A program made the translations under genes and the position numbers. Source: Enterobacteriaceae bacterium 89 (GTDB lineage: Bacteria > Pseudomonadota > Gammaproteobacteria > Enterobacterales > Enterobacteriaceae). Taken from it: 64,000 bases of DNA. The notes under the pieces were generated by a model. That model did not search any database. It saw only the letters and a program-made list of their open reading frames with translations, and was not told the origin of the DNA. Numbering within the stretch: position 1 is the stretch's first letter; each line of letters starts with the position of its first letter. Below are positions 46,359 to 57,813 of the stretch, piece by piece. The stretch is from NCBI GenBank assembly GCA_014156375.1, contig RQJH01000001.1, forward strand, positions 186,001-250,000. The letters are read 5' to 3'.

Positions 46359-47078
46359 TTACTCTTTGTCGCCCAGCAGAACGGATTCCAGTGCGATTTT
46401 GATCATGTCGTTGAAAGTGGTCTGACGCTCAGCGGCAGTGGTCTGCTCGTGAGTACGGATATGGTCAGACACGGTGCAGATGGTCAGCGCTTTTGCGCCG
46501 AATTCTGCTGCCACGCCGTAGATACCCGCCGCTTCCATTTCCACGCCCAGGATGCCGTACTTTTCCATCACGTCGAACATTTCGCCGTCCGGGGAATAGA
46601 ACAGGTCTGCGGAGAACAGGTTGCCTACGCGAGCGTCCACGCCCAGCGCTTTCGCTGCGTCAACGGCGTTACGCACCATGTCGAAGTCAGCAATCGCAGA
46701 GAAATCGTGATCTTTGAAACGAATACGGTTCACTTTGGAATCGGTGCAGGCACCCATACCAATCACCACGTCACGCAGTTTCACGTCCATTCGCACGGCA
46801 CCACAGGAGCCCACGCGGATGATTTTCTTCACGCCGAAATCGGTGATCAGCTCTTTGGTGTAGATGGAGCAGGACGGGATACCCATACCGTGGCCCATTA
46901 CGGAGATTTTGCGGCCCTTGTAGGTACCGGTGAAGCCCAGCATGCCACGCACGTTGTTCACTTCACGCACGTCTTCGAGGAAGGTTTCAGCAATATGCTT
47001 CGCACGCAGCGGATCGCCCGGCATCAGTACGACGTCTGCGAAATCACCCATTTCTGCGTTAATGTGTGGAGTTGCCAT
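46359..47078 (-). CDS. deoD: Purine nucleoside phosphorylase DeoD
   Basis: Phosphorolyses purine (deoxy)nucleosides to base and (deoxy)ribose-1-phosphate; hexameric PNP type. The 239 residues have the family pattern [17 protein letters not shown] and [13 protein letters not shown]. Two tandem ATG codons are present. The second, at 47078, has better spacing to AAGGA and matches E. coli ([13 protein letters not shown]). Last gene of deoCABD. Confidence 0.97.
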   Translation of the reverse strand: MATPHINAEMGDFADVVLMPGDPLRAKHIAETFLEDVREVNNVRGMLGFTGTYKGRKISVMGHGMGIPSCSIYTKELITDFGVKKIIRVGSCGAVRMDVKLRDVVIGMGACTDSKVNRIRFKDHDFSAIADFDMVRNAVDAAKALGVDARVGNLFSADLFYSPDGEMFDVMEKYGILGVEMEAAGIYGVAAEFGAKALTICTVSDHIRTHEQTTAAERQTTFNDMIKIALESVLLGDKE

Positions 47079-47100
47079 CATTTCATCCTTTTATCAAATC

Positions 47101-47129
47101 GTAGGCCCGGTAAGCTCGCGCCACCGGGC
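47101..47129. repeat. REP-like element between deoB and deoD
   Basis: GTAGGCCCGGTAAGC..GCGCCACCGGGC forms the imperfect stem typical of a REP unit inside the deo operon. Such elements can protect the upstream deoCAB mRNA. Confidence 0.75.
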
Positions 47130-47136
47130 GGTTGCA

Positions 47137-48411
<1,275 letters not shown>

Positions 48412-49734
48412 CTATTGTGTGATTCGACGATAGACCGTTGGGGTTTCTTTTGGCGCCACATCGTCAAGTTTAATGGCCGCTTTCACCGCTTTCGCGGCTT
48501 CCTGCCAGCTCGTTTCATCTTTCGCATGAATAACCGCCAGCGGGCGTTGACCATCAACGCTGTCACCCAGACGGGTCATATCGGTAAAGCCGACGCTGTA
48601 ATCCAGCGGGTCGGAGGCCTGACGGCGTCCGCCGCCCATCGCCACCACGGCCATGCCAAGCGCACGGGTGTCCATGGCGGAAACAAAACCTTCCGTATCA
48701 GCGTAAACCGCTTTGCTCAGCATCGCCGTCGGCAGATATTTCGCGTAGTTTTCGACGAAATCAGTCGGGCCTTTCTGTGCTGCGACCATGCGACCAAAAA
48801 TTTCCGCCGCTTTGCCGTTATCCAGCACCGCCTGCAGTTTGCTGCGGGCTTCGGCTTCGTCTTTCGCCAGACGACCGGAAATCAGCATCTCGACGCACAG
48901 CGCCATGGTGACTTCGAACAGACGCGGGTTGCGGTATTCGCCCGTCAGGAACTGCACAGCTTCACGCACTTCTACTGCGTTACCGGCGCTGGATGCCAGC
49001 ACCTGGTTCATATCGGTGAGCAGCGCCGTAGTGCGCACGCCTGCACCGTTGGACACTCCCACAATCGCTTCAGCCAGCGCCTGTGAAAGTTCGTAGGTTG
49101 GCATAAACGCCCCGCTGCCGACTTTCACGTCCATCACCAGCGCATCCAGCCCTTCTGCCAGCTTTTTGGCAAGGATTGAGGCGGTGATCAGCGGAATGGA
49201 GTCCACGGTCGCGGTAATGTCGCGGGTGGCATAAAAACGTTTATCCGCTGGCGCGAGCGAGCTGGTCTGCCCGATGATCGCCACGCCAACGTCTTTAATA
49301 ATTTCGCGGAAACGGTTGTCGTCCGGGAAAATGTCAAAACCCGGGATCGCTTCCAGTTTGTCGAGCGTACCGCCCGTATGCCCCAGGCCGCGCCCGGAGA
49401 TCATAGGAATGTAACCGCCGCAGGCCGCCACCATTGGGCCAAGCATCAGGGAAGTCACATCGCCGACGCCGCCGGTGGAGTGCTTGTCCACGATCGGGCC
49501 GTTCAGATTGAGGCTTTTCCAGTCGAGTACCGTACCGGAATCCCGCATCGCCATGGTCAGCGAGACGCGCTCAGGCATGGACATATCGTGGAAGAAAATG
49601 GTCATCGCCAGGGCGGCAATCTGCCCTTCCGACACGGTGTTGTCACGAATGCCGTTGATGAAGAAGCGAATTTCTTCTTCGCTCAGCGCATGACCATCGC
49701 GTTTTTTACGAATAATTTCTTGTGCGAGAAACAC
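48412..49734 (-). CDS. deoA: Thymidine phosphorylase
   Basis: Converts thymidine and phosphate to thymine and deoxyribose-1-phosphate. The 440 residues include the phosphate-binding signature [10 protein letters not shown] and the [16 protein letters not shown] pattern. The start is GTG at 49734, a non-ATG start in keeping with the rare start of E. coli deoA. Second gene of deoCABD. Confidence 0.98.
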   Translation of the reverse strand: MFLAQEIIRKKRDGHALSEEEIRFFINGIRDNTVSEGQIAALAMTIFFHDMSMPERVSLTMAMRDSGTVLDWKSLNLNGPIVDKHSTGGVGDVTSLMLGPMVAACGGYIPMISGRGLGHTGGTLDKLEAIPGFDIFPDDNRFREIIKDVGVAIIGQTSSLAPADKRFYATRDITATVDSIPLITASILAKKLAEGLDALVMDVKVGSGAFMPTYELSQALAEAIVGVSNGAGVRTTALLTDMNQVLASSAGNAVEVREAVQFLTGEYRNPRLFEVTMALCVEMLISGRLAKDEAEARSKLQAVLDNGKAAEIFGRMVAAQKGPTDFVENYAKYLPTAMLSKAVYADTEGFVSAMDTRALGMAVVAMGGGRRQASDPLDYSVGFTDMTRLGDSVDGQRPLAVIHAKDETSWQEAAKAVKAAIKLDDVAPKETPTVYRRITQ

Positions 49735-49790
49735 GGTAACCCCCGAGGAATCAGGTTAAAGCGGCGGAAAACCCGCCGCGAAAGGAAAAA

Positions 49791-50570
49791 TTAGTAGCTG
49801 CTTGCGCTCTTGCCGTCACCATGACCCAGCGCTTTCAGCAGGCTTGCCAGCAGGCTGGATGCGCCGAAGCGGTAGTGACGGGAATCAGCCCAGTCAGCGC
49901 CGAACAGTTCGTCGGCAATGCCTAAGAATTTCTGCGCGTCTTCAGCGGTACGTACGCCACCAGCTGGTTTGAAACCAACGGTTTTTTCCACGCCCATATC
50001 GCGGATCACTTCCATCATGATGCGAGCGCTTTCCGGGGTGGCGTTGACCGGCACTTTACCGGTAGAAGTTTTGATGAAATCTGCACCGGCTTTGATGGAG
50101 ATTTCGGAAGCTTTACGAATCAACGCTTCTTCTTTCAGCTCACCGGTTTCGATGATCACTTTCAGCAGCACGTTTGCCGCTGCACAGGCGTCTTTACAGG
50201 CTTTCACCAGGTCAAAACCAACCTGCTCGTTTCCAGCGATCAGCGCGCGGTATGGGAACACTACGTCAACTTCATCAGCGCCATAAGCAATCGCCGCGCG
50301 GGTTTCAGCCAGCGCGATTTCGATGTCGTCGTTACCGTGTGGGAAGTTAGTCACGGTGGCGATGCGTACTTCCGGCGTGCCCTGCTCTTTCAAAGTTTTG
50401 CGAGCAATTGGGATAAAGCGCGGGTAGATGCAGACAGCGGCAGTGGTCCCCACCGGGGTTTTCGCCTGATGACACAGCGCGATCACTTTCGCATCGGTGT
50501 CATCATCGTTCAGGGTGGTCAGGTCCATCAGTTTTAACGCGCGCAGGCTGCTTGCTGTTAAATCGGTCAT
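49791..50570 (-). CDS. deoC: Deoxyribose-phosphate aldolase
   Basis: Splits deoxyribose-5-phosphate to acetaldehyde and glyceraldehyde-3-phosphate. The 259 residues form a TIM barrel with the Schiff-base lysine in [10 protein letters not shown] and the partner lysine in [14 protein letters not shown] at 50570 agrees with E. coli ([16 protein letters not shown]). First gene of the deo operon, transcribed from the CRP/CytR/DeoR-controlled promoters upstream. Confidence 0.98.
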   Translation of the reverse strand: MTDLTASSLRALKLMDLTTLNDDDTDAKVIALCHQAKTPVGTTAAVCIYPRFIPIARKTLKEQGTPEVRIATVTNFPHGNDDIEIALAETRAAIAYGADEVDVVFPYRALIAGNEQVGFDLVKACKDACAAANVLLKVIIETGELKEEALIRKASEISIKAGADFIKTSTGKVPVNATPESARIMMEVIRDMGVEKTVGFKPAGGVRTAEDAQKFLGIADELFGADWADSRHYRFGASSLLASLLKALGHGDGKSASSY

Positions 50571-50605
50571 GTTATCTCCGGTATTCAATTTTTACCTTGC
50601 GGGTC

Positions 50606-50621
50606 TGTGACTATTCTAACA
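50606..50621 (-). promoter_or_regulatory. DeoR operator deoO2
   Basis: TGTGACTATTCTAACA matches the DeoR palindrome TGTTAGAATTCTAACA at 13 of 16 positions. It sits just upstream of deoC, where the -10 of deoP2 is expected. Confidence 0.7.
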
Positions 50622-50638
50622 CTGACCCACGGTTACAC

Positions 50639-50654
50639 TTCGATCCTCATCACA
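50639..50654 (-). promoter_or_regulatory. CRP site 1 of deoP2
   Basis: On the minus strand TGTGATGAGGATCGAA, a good match to TGTGA-N6-TCACA in its first half, placed about 30 nt upstream of deoO2, as in E. coli deoP2. Confidence 0.6.
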
Positions 50655-50669
50655 GTTAATGAAACGCAT

Positions 50670-50683
50670 ATGCAAATTTGCAT
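50670..50683. promoter_or_regulatory. CytR-type site in deoP2
   Basis: A perfect palindrome ATGCAAATTTGCAT lies between the two CRP sites, where CytR binds between tandem CRP dimers in E. coli deoP2. Confidence 0.55.
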
Positions 50684-50691
50684 CACTGTAA

Positions 50692-50707
50692 TGAGACTTA
50701 GATCACT
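50692..50707 (-). promoter_or_regulatory. CRP site 2 of deoP2
   Basis: On the minus strand AGTGATCTAAGTCTCA, 53 nt upstream of CRP site 1, matching the second CRP site of deoP2 in position. Confidence 0.5.
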
Positions 50708-50797
50708 CTCAAGCCGCCAGCGATCGCATGTGGATCAAGAGTCGCGCTGCGGCTTTTCTCTACAATGCCTCATCGCCAACGCGTCTGAGGAAATTCT

Positions 50798-52336
50798 ATG
50801 TCTGACTCATTTGAGCAACGTTGCCAGAACATTGTGACAAGCAAAACGCTTAGCCCGGAACAGAAGCGCCACTTCCTGGCACTCGAAGCAGAAAACGCTC
50901 TGCCGTATCCCGATCTACCGCCAGAAGCCCGTGCGGCGCTGGATGACGGCGTGATCTGCGATATGTTTGAGGGTCATGCTCCGTTCAAACCGCGCTACGT
51001 TTTGCCCGATTACGCTAAGTTTCTCGCTAACGGCTCGCAGTGGCTGGAGCTGGAAGGTGCACAGGATCTGGATGATGCGCTTTCTCTGCTGACCATCCTG
51101 TTCCACCATGTGCCTTCCGTCACCTCGATGCCGGTCTATCTGGGACATCTGGATCAGATCCTTTTGCCTTATGTTAAAATTCTAACACAAGACGAAATCG
51201 ATATCCGCATAAAACGTTTCTGGCGTTATCTGGATCGCGTGCTGCCCGATGCGTTTACCCATGTGAATATCGGTCCAGAAGATACGCCTGTCACCCGCGC
51301 GATCTTACGTGCAGATGCCGAACTGAAGCAGGTCGCGCCAAACCTGACCTTTATCTACGATCCAGAGGTCACCCCGGATTCACTGCTGCTGGAAGTCAGC
51401 AAAAACATCTGCGAGTGCAGCAAACCGCACATCGCCAACGGCCCGGTGAATGATAAAATTTTCACAAAAGGCCAGTATGGCGTGGTCAGCTGCTACAACT
51501 CCCTGCCGCTGGCGGGCGGTGGCAGTACGCTGGTGCGCATCAATCTGAAAGAGGTAGCGAAGCGCAGCACGTCGACCGAAGAGTTCTTCAGCCACTGGCT
51601 CCCGCACTACTGCCGTCAGCAGATCAGCATCATTGATGCCCGCTGTGCCTTCCTTTATGAGCAATCGCACTTCTTTGAGAATAGCTTCCTCGTCGCAGAA
51701 GGGTTGATCGACCCGCAGCGTTTCGCGCCAATGTTCGGCATTTATGGTCTCGCCGAAGCGGTGAACCTGCTATGTGAGAAAGCCAACAACCCAGCGCGCT
51801 ACGGAGAGCACGAAGAAGCGAACGCCATCGGCTGGCGCATCAGCGCGTGGCTCGCAGAATTTGTGCAGGATACTCCGGTAAAATACGGCTGGAATAACCG
51901 CGCCATGCTGCACGCACAGTCCGGTATCAGCTCTGATAGCGGCACAACCCCTGGCGCGCGCATTCCTTACGGCAGTGAGCCCGATCCGGTCAGCCACCTT
52001 TTGGCCGTCGCGCCGCATCACGCTTATTACACCTCCGGGATCAGCGACATCCTGACGCTGGATGAAACCGTGAAACGTAATCCGCAGGCAGTGATGCAGC
52101 TGTGCCTCGGCGCGTTTGCCTCAGGGATGCGTGAGTTTTCCGCCAACGTCAGCGGTAACGATCTGGTGCGCGTCACGGGGTATATGGTGAGGTTATCGGA
52201 TCTGGAAAAATACCGCGAGGAAGGCTCACGCACCAATACCACCTGGCTTGGGGAAGAAGCCGCTCGTAACACCCGCATTCTGGAACGCCAACCGCGAGTC
52301 GTCAGCCATGAGCAGCAGATGCGCTTTAGTCAGTAA
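50798..52336 (+). CDS. yjjI: Glycyl-radical-enzyme-like protein YjjI
   Basis: A 512-residue DUF3029 protein. The C-terminal [15 protein letters not shown] segment, with Gly461, has the pattern of a glycyl-radical loop, and a Cys-containing segment ([13 protein letters not shown]) lies in the middle. It is thus a predicted anaerobic radical enzyme; its substrate is unknown. GAGGAAA precedes the ATG. The partner activase gene yjjW overlaps its end by 29 nt. The two distal DeoR operators of the deo operon lie inside its coding region. Confidence 0.9.
   Translation: MSDSFEQRCQNIVTSKTLSPEQKRHFLALEAENALPYPDLPPEARAALDDGVICDMFEGHAPFKPRYVLPDYAKFLANGSQWLELEGAQDLDDALSLLTILFHHVPSVTSMPVYLGHLDQILLPYVKILTQDEIDIRIKRFWRYLDRVLPDAFTHVNIGPEDTPVTRAILRADAELKQVAPNLTFIYDPEVTPDSLLLEVSKNICECSKPHIANGPVNDKIFTKGQYGVVSCYNSLPLAGGGSTLVRINLKEVAKRSTSTEEFFSHWLPHYCRQQISIIDARCAFLYEQSHFFENSFLVAEGLIDPQRFAPMFGIYGLAEAVNLLCEKANNPARYGEHEEANAIGWRISAWLAEFVQDTPVKYGWNNRAMLHAQSGISSDSGTTPGARIPYGSEPDPVSHLLAVAPHHAYYTSGISDILTLDETVKRNPQAVMQLCLGAFASGMREFSANVSGNDLVRVTGYMVRLSDLEKYREEGSRTNTTWLGEEAARNTRILERQPRVVSHEQQMRFSQ
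51172..51187 (-). promoter_or_regulatory. DeoR operator deoO1 inside yjjI
   Basis: TGTTAAAATTCTAACA matches the 16-bp DeoR palindrome at 15 positions. It lies 566 bp (centre to centre) from deoO2, close to the roughly 600 bp of E. coli, and marks the distal promoter deoP1. Confidence 0.8.
51451..51466 (-). promoter_or_regulatory. DeoR operator deoOE inside yjjI
   Basis: TGATAAAATTTTCACA matches the DeoR palindrome at 12 of 16 positions. Its centre is 279 bp from deoO1, about the spacing of the third, upstream operator of E. coli. Confidence 0.55.
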
Positions 52337-53171
52337 AATTATTCCCTTCTCCTGCGTCGACGGCCCCGGAAGCCGTCTGGCGCTGTTTTTACAGGGCTGC
52401 AATCTGCGCTGTAAAAACTGCCACAACCCGTGGACGATGGGCCGCTGCAATGACTGCGGAGAGTGCGCCGTGCACTGCCCGCACGAGGCACTCTCTTTTC
52501 AGGCCGGAAGAGTTTTCTGGCAGGAAGCCAACTGTCAGCAGTGCGACACCTGCCTGAAAATGTGTCCGCAGCAGGCCACGCCGATGGCCAGCACGCTTTC
52601 AGTAGCAGAGGTGCTAAAGCACATCGCGCGAACCGCGCCGTTTATCGAAGGGATCACCGTCAGCGGTGGGGAAGCCACGACGCAGCTGCCGTTTATTTGT
52701 GAATTGTTCAGCACGATTAAGGCAACGCCTGCGCTCAACCATCTTACTTGTCTGGTCGATAGCAACGGCGAGCTGGGCGTCAGCGGCTGGGAGAAACTGG
52801 CTCCCGTCTGCGACGGCGTGATGGTGGATTTGAAGGCGTGGGATGAAACAACACATCTGAAGCTGACGGGGCGAGGCAACGGCAGGATCAAAGAGAGCAT
52901 CCGCTGGCTGGCCTCGCACAAAATGCTAGCCGAATTACGTCTGCTGACGATCCCCGAACGCACTGACTATCTGCAACACATTGAGCCGCTAAGTGATTTT
53001 ATTCGCTCTCTGGGTGATATACCGGTACGCCTGAACGCTTTCCACGCTCATGGCGTATATGGCGAAGCGCAAAACTGGCGCAGCGCCGGAGCTGACGACA
53101 TAGAGCCGTTAGCCCAGGCGCTGCAAAGCCGGGGGATAAACAACATTATCCTCCCGGCGCTGTACTTATAG
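52308..53171 (+). CDS. yjjW: Glycyl-radical enzyme activating protein YjjW
   Basis: Radical-SAM activase expected to install the glycyl radical on YjjI. The 287 residues carry CNLRCKNC (radical-SAM cluster, C31, C35, C38) and two ferredoxin-type cluster motifs ([11 protein letters not shown] and [11 protein letters not shown]). ATG at 52308 matches the E. coli start and overlaps the end of yjjI by 29 nt, so translation is coupled. The stop overlaps that of the convergent transporter by 6 nt. Confidence 0.93.
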   Translation: MSSRCALVSKIIPFSCVDGPGSRLALFLQGCNLRCKNCHNPWTMGRCNDCGECAVHCPHEALSFQAGRVFWQEANCQQCDTCLKMCPQQATPMASTLSVAEVLKHIARTAPFIEGITVSGGEATTQLPFICELFSTIKATPALNHLTCLVDSNGELGVSGWEKLAPVCDGVMVDLKAWDETTHLKLTGRGNGRIKESIRWLASHKMLAELRLLTIPERTDYLQHIEPLSDFIRSLGDIPVRLNAFHAHGVYGEAQNWRSAGADDIEPLAQALQSRGINNIILPALYL

Positions 53172-54443
53172 GGCGAGGAACACACCAGCAATGGTGGCGC
53201 TCATCAGGTTAGACAGCGTACCTGCCGCCACCGCTTTCAGACCAAGCTGGGCAATATCATGACGACGGCTCGGGGCCATGCTGCCAAGACCACCAATCAG
53301 GATCGCAATAGAAGAGAGGTTGGCAAAGCCGCACAGAGCAAAAGAGATGATCGCTTTGGTGTGATCGGAAATGACCTGCAGGCCCGCCGCGGCAACCACT
53401 GCGTCTTCTTTCAGATATTCACCAAAGTTCATGTAGGCCACAAATTCGTTGATGATCAGCTTCTGACCAATAAACGAACCTGCGACGATCGCCTCATTCC
53501 ACGGCACGCCGATAACCCATGCCAGCGGCGAGAAGACCCAGCCGAGGATCAGCTGCATTGAAAGCTGCGGATAGTCGAACCAGCCGCCAATGCCGGACAG
53601 AATGCCGTTCAGCAGAGCAATCAATGCCACAAACGCCAGCAGCATCGCCCCGACGTTCAGCGCCAGCTGCATCCCTGAAGCCGCGCCTGAGGCTGCTGCG
53701 TCCAGTACGTTAGCCGGCCTGTCTGGATCCGGATTGTGTTTTTCCAGGTCTGGAGAATCGTTGGGTGTTTCCGTTTCTGGCAGCATGATTTTCGCGAACA
53801 GCAGGCCGCCCGGCGCTGCCATAAACGAGGCTGCAATCAGGTATTCCAGCGGCACGCCCATCTGCGCATAGCCCGCCAGCACGGAGCCTGCTACCGAGGC
53901 CAGGCCACCACACATCACCGCGAACAGCTCGGAACGGGTCATCGTCGCAATATAAGGACGGACAACCAGAGGTGCTTCAGTCTGCCCAACAAAGATGTTG
54001 GCCGTTGCCGACAGCGATTCCGTACGGGAGGTTTTCAGGATCGCACGCAGGCCGCCGCCGAGAATGCGGATCACAAACTGCATAATGCCGAGGTAGTAAA
54101 GTACGGCAATCAGAGAAGAGAAGAAGACGATAACCGGCAGTACGCGCAGGGCGAAAATGAATCCGCCGCCGCCGAAGAGTTCGAACATTTTATCGGAAAC
54201 CAGACCGCCAAACAGGAAGCCGATCCCTTCATTACCGTAAGCGATAACGTTTGCTACCCCTTCAGACATCGCCAGCAAAACCTGGCGTCCGGCTGGGACA
54301 TAAAGGATAAGTGCGCCGATACCAATCTGGATCAGCCACGCGCCGAGAACGGTGCGAAGATTAATTGCCCGGCGATTACTGGAAAGGAGCACGGCAATGG
54401 CAAGCAGCACTACCATGCCAATCAGGCCCATTAGGATTTGCAT
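53166..54443 (-). CDS. Concentrative nucleoside transporter (CNT/NupC family)
   Basis: A 425-residue inner-membrane nucleoside:cation symporter. CNT features are visible: [20 protein letters not shown], the hairpin [14 protein letters not shown] with the nucleoside-binding QTE, and NEFVAYMNF plus [25 protein letters not shown] near the end. It resembles Vibrio cholerae vcCNT more than E. coli NupC. E. coli K-12 has no transporter between yjjW and yjjV. Next to deo, uptake of nucleosides for DeoCABD is a reasonable inference. Confidence 0.9.
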   Translation of the reverse strand: MQILMGLIGMVVLLAIAVLLSSNRRAINLRTVLGAWLIQIGIGALILYVPAGRQVLLAMSEGVANVIAYGNEGIGFLFGGLVSDKMFELFGGGGFIFALRVLPVIVFFSSLIAVLYYLGIMQFVIRILGGGLRAILKTSRTESLSATANIFVGQTEAPLVVRPYIATMTRSELFAVMCGGLASVAGSVLAGYAQMGVPLEYLIAASFMAAPGGLLFAKIMLPETETPNDSPDLEKHNPDPDRPANVLDAAASGAASGMQLALNVGAMLLAFVALIALLNGILSGIGGWFDYPQLSMQLILGWVFSPLAWVIGVPWNEAIVAGSFIGQKLIINEFVAYMNFGEYLKEDAVVAAAGLQVISDHTKAIISFALCGFANLSSIAILIGGLGSMAPSRRHDIAQLGLKAVAAGTLSNLMSATIAGVFLAL

Positions 54444-54602
54444 ACAGAGTCCCTGTGTATTGAAAAGTCATAAAAGGAGCAGAGAAAAACCAGCCGATTA
54501 TAACGATCCGTGATTACCCTGTACGTATGGCTCACACAAATAAGGCAAGAAAATGAATGTAAACGCGGATAATGAGATCTTCATCACCCTATGCGGCGCT
54601 AA

Positions 54603-55382
54603 TTATGCCAACAAAAATAATTTTTCAGCGTTATTAGCCAGCTTTTCGGCAATTTCAGCAGGAGATTCCGGGCGAAGTTCACACAGCGATTGGAACACGC
54701 TAGCCGCCTGTTCCGGGCGATTTGGCTGGCCCTGATAGCCATTGAGCGGCATGTCCGGCGCATCAGTTTCCAGAAGCAGTGCAGAAAGCGGCAGACGAGC
54801 CATGACCTCACGCGTTTTGCTTGCTCGCGGGTAGGTGATGGTGCCTCCGACGCCAATTTTATAACCCAGCTGAATGAATCGCTCCGCCTGCTGCAGGCTA
54901 CCGGCAAAACCATGAACTACCCCGGTACGCGGTAAATTCTGCCGTTTCAGGTGCATCGCCAGTTTGTCGTGGGTGCGGCGGGAGTGGAGGATCACCGGCA
55001 AATCGAAGCGTTTCGCCAGCTTTAGCTGCTCATCGAGAATGTACTGCTGATGTTCAAACTGCGGGTTTTCACGATACAAATCCAGCCCAATCTCCCCAAC
55101 GGCGACCAATTTTTTCGGTTTCAGCTTCAGGCAGTCCGCAAGCTGGACGAGGCATTCATCCGTATGCTTTTCAATCACGATGGGATGCAGGCCAAGCGCG
55201 GCATACAGCGGGACATGGTTTTCCGCCAGCGCCAGCACGCCGGCAAAACGCGCGGATTCTGTGGCTGGCACAATAATTTTCTCTACGCCCGCTTCTGCCG
55301 CACGCGCCAGACTATGTTCAGCATCGTCAACAAAAGGAGGGAAATCAAAGTGGCAGTGGGTATCAATAAAGCGAAAACTCAC
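54603..55382 (-). CDS. yjjV: TatD-family metal-dependent hydrolase YjjV
   Basis: A 259-residue TatD-type TIM-barrel hydrolase or nuclease. Metal ligands: FIDTHCHFDF (HxH) at the start, VGEIGLD, VILHSRR, GVVHGFAGS and LLETDAPDMP. The E. coli homologue is uncharacterised; deoxyribonuclease activity is a family property. The start is GTG at 55382 and overlaps the yjjU stop (GTGA), so the two genes are coupled. Confidence 0.93.
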   Translation of the reverse strand: MSFRFIDTHCHFDFPPFVDDAEHSLARAAEAGVEKIIVPATESARFAGVLALAENHVPLYAALGLHPIVIEKHTDECLVQLADCLKLKPKKLVAVGEIGLDLYRENPQFEHQQYILDEQLKLAKRFDLPVILHSRRTHDKLAMHLKRQNLPRTGVVHGFAGSLQQAERFIQLGYKIGVGGTITYPRASKTREVMARLPLSALLLETDAPDMPLNGYQGQPNRPEQAASVFQSLCELRPESPAEIAEKLANNAEKLFLLA

Positions 55383-56467
55383 GCCAGCCCCTCGTTATCA
55401 AAACTGGCATCATTCGCCTCGGGTGCGTTCACCAGCGTTGCGCTGTTCAACGCGACATCATGCAAATCATTGGCCACAGGCGCAGGCGGTACCACCACCG
55501 GCACTGGAGTAACGACACGAGATTTGAAGCGATGGATCGGCGGTTTCTCTGCCAGCATTCTTCCCATCGTGGCAAGGAAATAGCGTCCGCACTGGCGTCC
55601 CACGTTGTAGTCCTCCAGTAAAGCGGGTAAACGACTCCCCAGCGCCATACTCTTCAAGGGTTTAGGCGGGTAAATTTCCAGAATGCGGACCTTACCCGGC
55701 GGCTTTTCGATAAACTGCTGAATGGCATGATAGGTCTGTTCGTGGTGCTGCACCAGATTGACGAACGGCTGCAGGCTGCTTTCCCCCAGCCAGCGTTCCA
55801 TGCGTTTAAACCACTGCGGCGTGTAGTACATCTGTGAGGGAACGGTGCGGATCACCACCACGGTTTTCGCGCCGCGTTTTACCGCTTCCTGCACCGGGAT
55901 TGCATCACTGACGCCACCGTCCAGCCAGTTAACGCCATCCAGATTAACGCCCGAGCGATAAAAACCAGGGATCGCACTGGACGCGCGAATCTGATCCATC
56001 CAGGTTTCACGGGTCGGTGAGAAATAACCAGGTGAATAATCATCGGCGCGCGAGGCACACATATAGAAAGCTTTGCCGCTGTCGAACTGACGGGCTGCCA
56101 CATCCATCGCTAACGGCATTTTGCTGGCTGTCGCTTCCACCAGCCAGTCCAGATCGATGAGATTACCGCCGCGCACGAAGCGCATCGGATCGAAGAATTC
56201 GCGGGAAGTGGTGTAGCGGGTGATCACTTTGCGGGCGTAACCCGGCTGGTTGCAGACATAAGCAGAGAGGTTCTGCGCACCGGCAGAAGTGCCAAGAAAC
56301 AGCTCAAACGGATTGAAACGCGCACGCATGAACTCATCCAGCACACCTGCTGTAAAGATTCCGCGCTGACCGCCCCCTTCGCACACCAGCGCCAGTTCTC
56401 CTGGCTTGAAGGAATTGACTGACAGCGGCGCAATATTGCCGAGCGTCACCGGAATTCGCTGTCCCAC
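55379..56467 (-). CDS. yjjU: Patatin-like phospholipase YjjU
   Basis: A 362-residue patatin-family lipid hydrolase. The oxyanion loop EGGGQRGIF, the nucleophile elbow LGTSAG (GxSxG) and the catalytic Asp in WLDGGVSDAIP are all present. The C-terminal tail is Pro/Val-rich and of low complexity. The start is GTG at 56467. Operon yjjU-yjjV. Confidence 0.93.
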   Translation of the reverse strand: MGQRIPVTLGNIAPLSVNSFKPGELALVCEGGGQRGIFTAGVLDEFMRARFNPFELFLGTSAGAQNLSAYVCNQPGYARKVITRYTTSREFFDPMRFVRGGNLIDLDWLVEATASKMPLAMDVAARQFDSGKAFYMCASRADDYSPGYFSPTRETWMDQIRASSAIPGFYRSGVNLDGVNWLDGGVSDAIPVQEAVKRGAKTVVVIRTVPSQMYYTPQWFKRMERWLGESSLQPFVNLVQHHEQTYHAIQQFIEKPPGKVRILEIYPPKPLKSMALGSRLPALLEDYNVGRQCGRYFLATMGRMLAEKPPIHRFKSRVVTPVPVVVPPAPVANDLHDVALNSATLVNAPEANDASFDNEGLA

Positions 56468-56536
56468 ACTGCTTTCCTGTTTTTTGATTGTTCTGTCCTT
56501 TCACCATAGCGCAGATAAGGTTCGTCTGAAACTAAT

Positions 56537-56561
56537 AAAGCCAGCCCAATGGGCTGGCTTT
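56537..56561 (-). terminator. Terminator after ytjA
   Basis: AAAGCCAGCCC/GGGCTGGCTTT stem with a 3-nt loop and a short T-tract on the minus strand, between ytjA and yjjU. Confidence 0.75.
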
Positions 56562-56593
56562 CTGTTACGAAAATTTAACGAACGCTTAGCAGG

Positions 56594-56755
56594 CTAAGGA
56601 CGTCGGCGTCCCATAAACAGGCTGATCAGGAACAGAATGATACCGACGATAAAGACAATTTTTGCTGCGCCCGCTGCCGTACCGGCCAGACCACCAAAGC
56701 CCAGGGCGGCGGCAATTAACGCAATAACCAGAAAAATAATGCCCCAACGAAACAT
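56594..56755 (-). CDS. ytjA: Small membrane protein YtjA (UPF0391)
   Basis: A 53-residue protein with two hydrophobic helices ([19 protein letters not shown] and [18 protein letters not shown]) and a basic tail GRRRP, nearly identical to E. coli YtjA. The function is unknown. ATG at 56755 is chosen because the upstream extension of the frame lacks conservation. It follows osmY, another envelope stress gene. Confidence 0.92.
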   Translation of the reverse strand: MFRWGIIFLVIALIAAALGFGGLAGTAAGAAKIVFIVGIILFLISLFMGRRRP

Positions 56756-56828
56756 ACGATGCTCCTTTACCATAGTTAATGTCGACCGCTTTGATGAACG
56801 CTCAGGCACTCAAAACGACGGACTTTTG

Positions 56829-56847
56829 CCCCCGGCAATTGCCGGGG
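56829..56847. other. Hairpin after osmY
   Basis: CCCCGGCAATTGCCGGGG is a perfect palindrome about 20 nt after the osmY stop. It has no T-tract, so it may protect the mRNA 3' end rather than end transcription. Confidence 0.5.
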
Positions 56848-56865
56848 AAGCATGTCTCAACTTAA

Positions 56866-57477
56866 TTATTTAACTTTGAGATCGTTCTTCACACTTTTCA
56901 CGCCATCAATCGCTTTGGCGATGCTTTCTGCACGAGTGCTCTGTGCCTGAGAGTCAACCGTCCCGCTAAGCTGAACCACACCATCGGTGGTTTCCACTTT
57001 CACTTTTCGGGAAGGGACAATGTCATCGGCCAGCAGTTTGGCTTTGATTTCGCTGGTTGTGGCTGTATCGCCTGCATAACCCTGCATGCTCTGAGATTTG
57101 CTGTCTTTCACGTGCAGTTTGTCGCTGACGGAGGCTACACCTTCAACGCCTTTGGCGACTTTAACCGCCTCTTCAGCCTGAGCCTGGCTTTCAACAAAAC
57201 CGCTCAGGGTGACCACTTTCTTATCCGTTTTCACGGAGATATCGGTACTTTTGATCGAATCGTGATCGACCAGCGCCGCTTTGACTTTGGCGGTGATGCT
57301 GCTGTCATCCATAAAGCCGCCGACTTTGTTCATCGAGCTGTCTATTTTCTGACCGGCGCTATCGGCGGCGGATTGGGTTTTATCCATAGCGGATTCAGCC
57401 AATGCGGAACCGCTCAGAACGGCAGAACTTAACATGACAGCCAGAAGAGTTTTGGTCAGTTTTGGATTAGTCATCAT
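56866..57477 (-). CDS. osmY: Osmotically inducible periplasmic chaperone OsmY
   Basis: Periplasmic protein induced by RpoS and osmotic stress, about 203 residues. It has a signal peptide (cleavage near GSALA/ES) and two BON domains (about 55-120 and 135-200), each with a KVVTLSG or VVQLSG core. Four tandem ATG codons occur at 57474-57483. The third (57477) lies at the best distance (7 nt) from AGGA, so the exact start is uncertain by one or two codons. Confidence 0.93.
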   Translation of the reverse strand: MMTNPKLTKTLLAVMLSSAVLSGSALAESAMDKTQSAADSAGQKIDSSMNKVGGFMDDSSITAKVKAALVDHDSIKSTDISVKTDKKVVTLSGFVESQAQAEEAVKVAKGVEGVASVSDKLHVKDSKSQSMQGYAGDTATTSEIKAKLLADDIVPSRKVKVETTDGVVQLSGTVDSQAQSTRAESIAKAIDGVKSVKNDLKVK

Positions 57478-57772
57478 CATCATTTCCTGTTGTTTGCTCA
57501 GAATTTGAGCTCAGGCGATCATCATGATCGCATTGCTGTAGAGGTGAGATTCACCACGTTCTTACAGTTTTTAATATTGCGATGCACAAAGGCTGTGGGT
57601 TAATTCGCCATATAGCACTCTTTTGCCAGCAAATTAAGCCAGTGAACTTGTCATCACTTTGTTAAATATAGCCAACAATTTTGAGTGCGCCCGGACAAAT
57701 GGACAAAAAACGACCATTTAAGGGCCAAACAGGCTCATTTAAGAACTTTCCGCAACGGAATCAACAGGCAGG
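57478..57772. promoter_or_regulatory. osmY promoter region
   Basis: About 295 bases without a gene. On the minus strand an extended -10 TGCTATAT (57617-57610), fitting RpoS promoters, lies about 130 nt upstream of osmY. Nothing else is recognised. Confidence 0.45.
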
Positions 57773-57805
57773 AAAAAAGTGAGAGCACGGCGCAGGCCGT
57801 GCTCT
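57773..57805 (-). terminator. Terminator after prfC
   Basis: AGAGCACGGC/GCCGTGCTCT stem (57782-57805) with a 4-nt loop. On the minus strand CAC and six T follow. Confidence 0.82.
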
Positions 57806-57813
57806 GGAGGGGA

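Noticed and set aside
54444-54602. A CRP site before the CNT transporter (TGTGA half near 54530)
   Set aside because: Only one half matches TGTGA-N6-TCACA, which is too weak to list as a feature.
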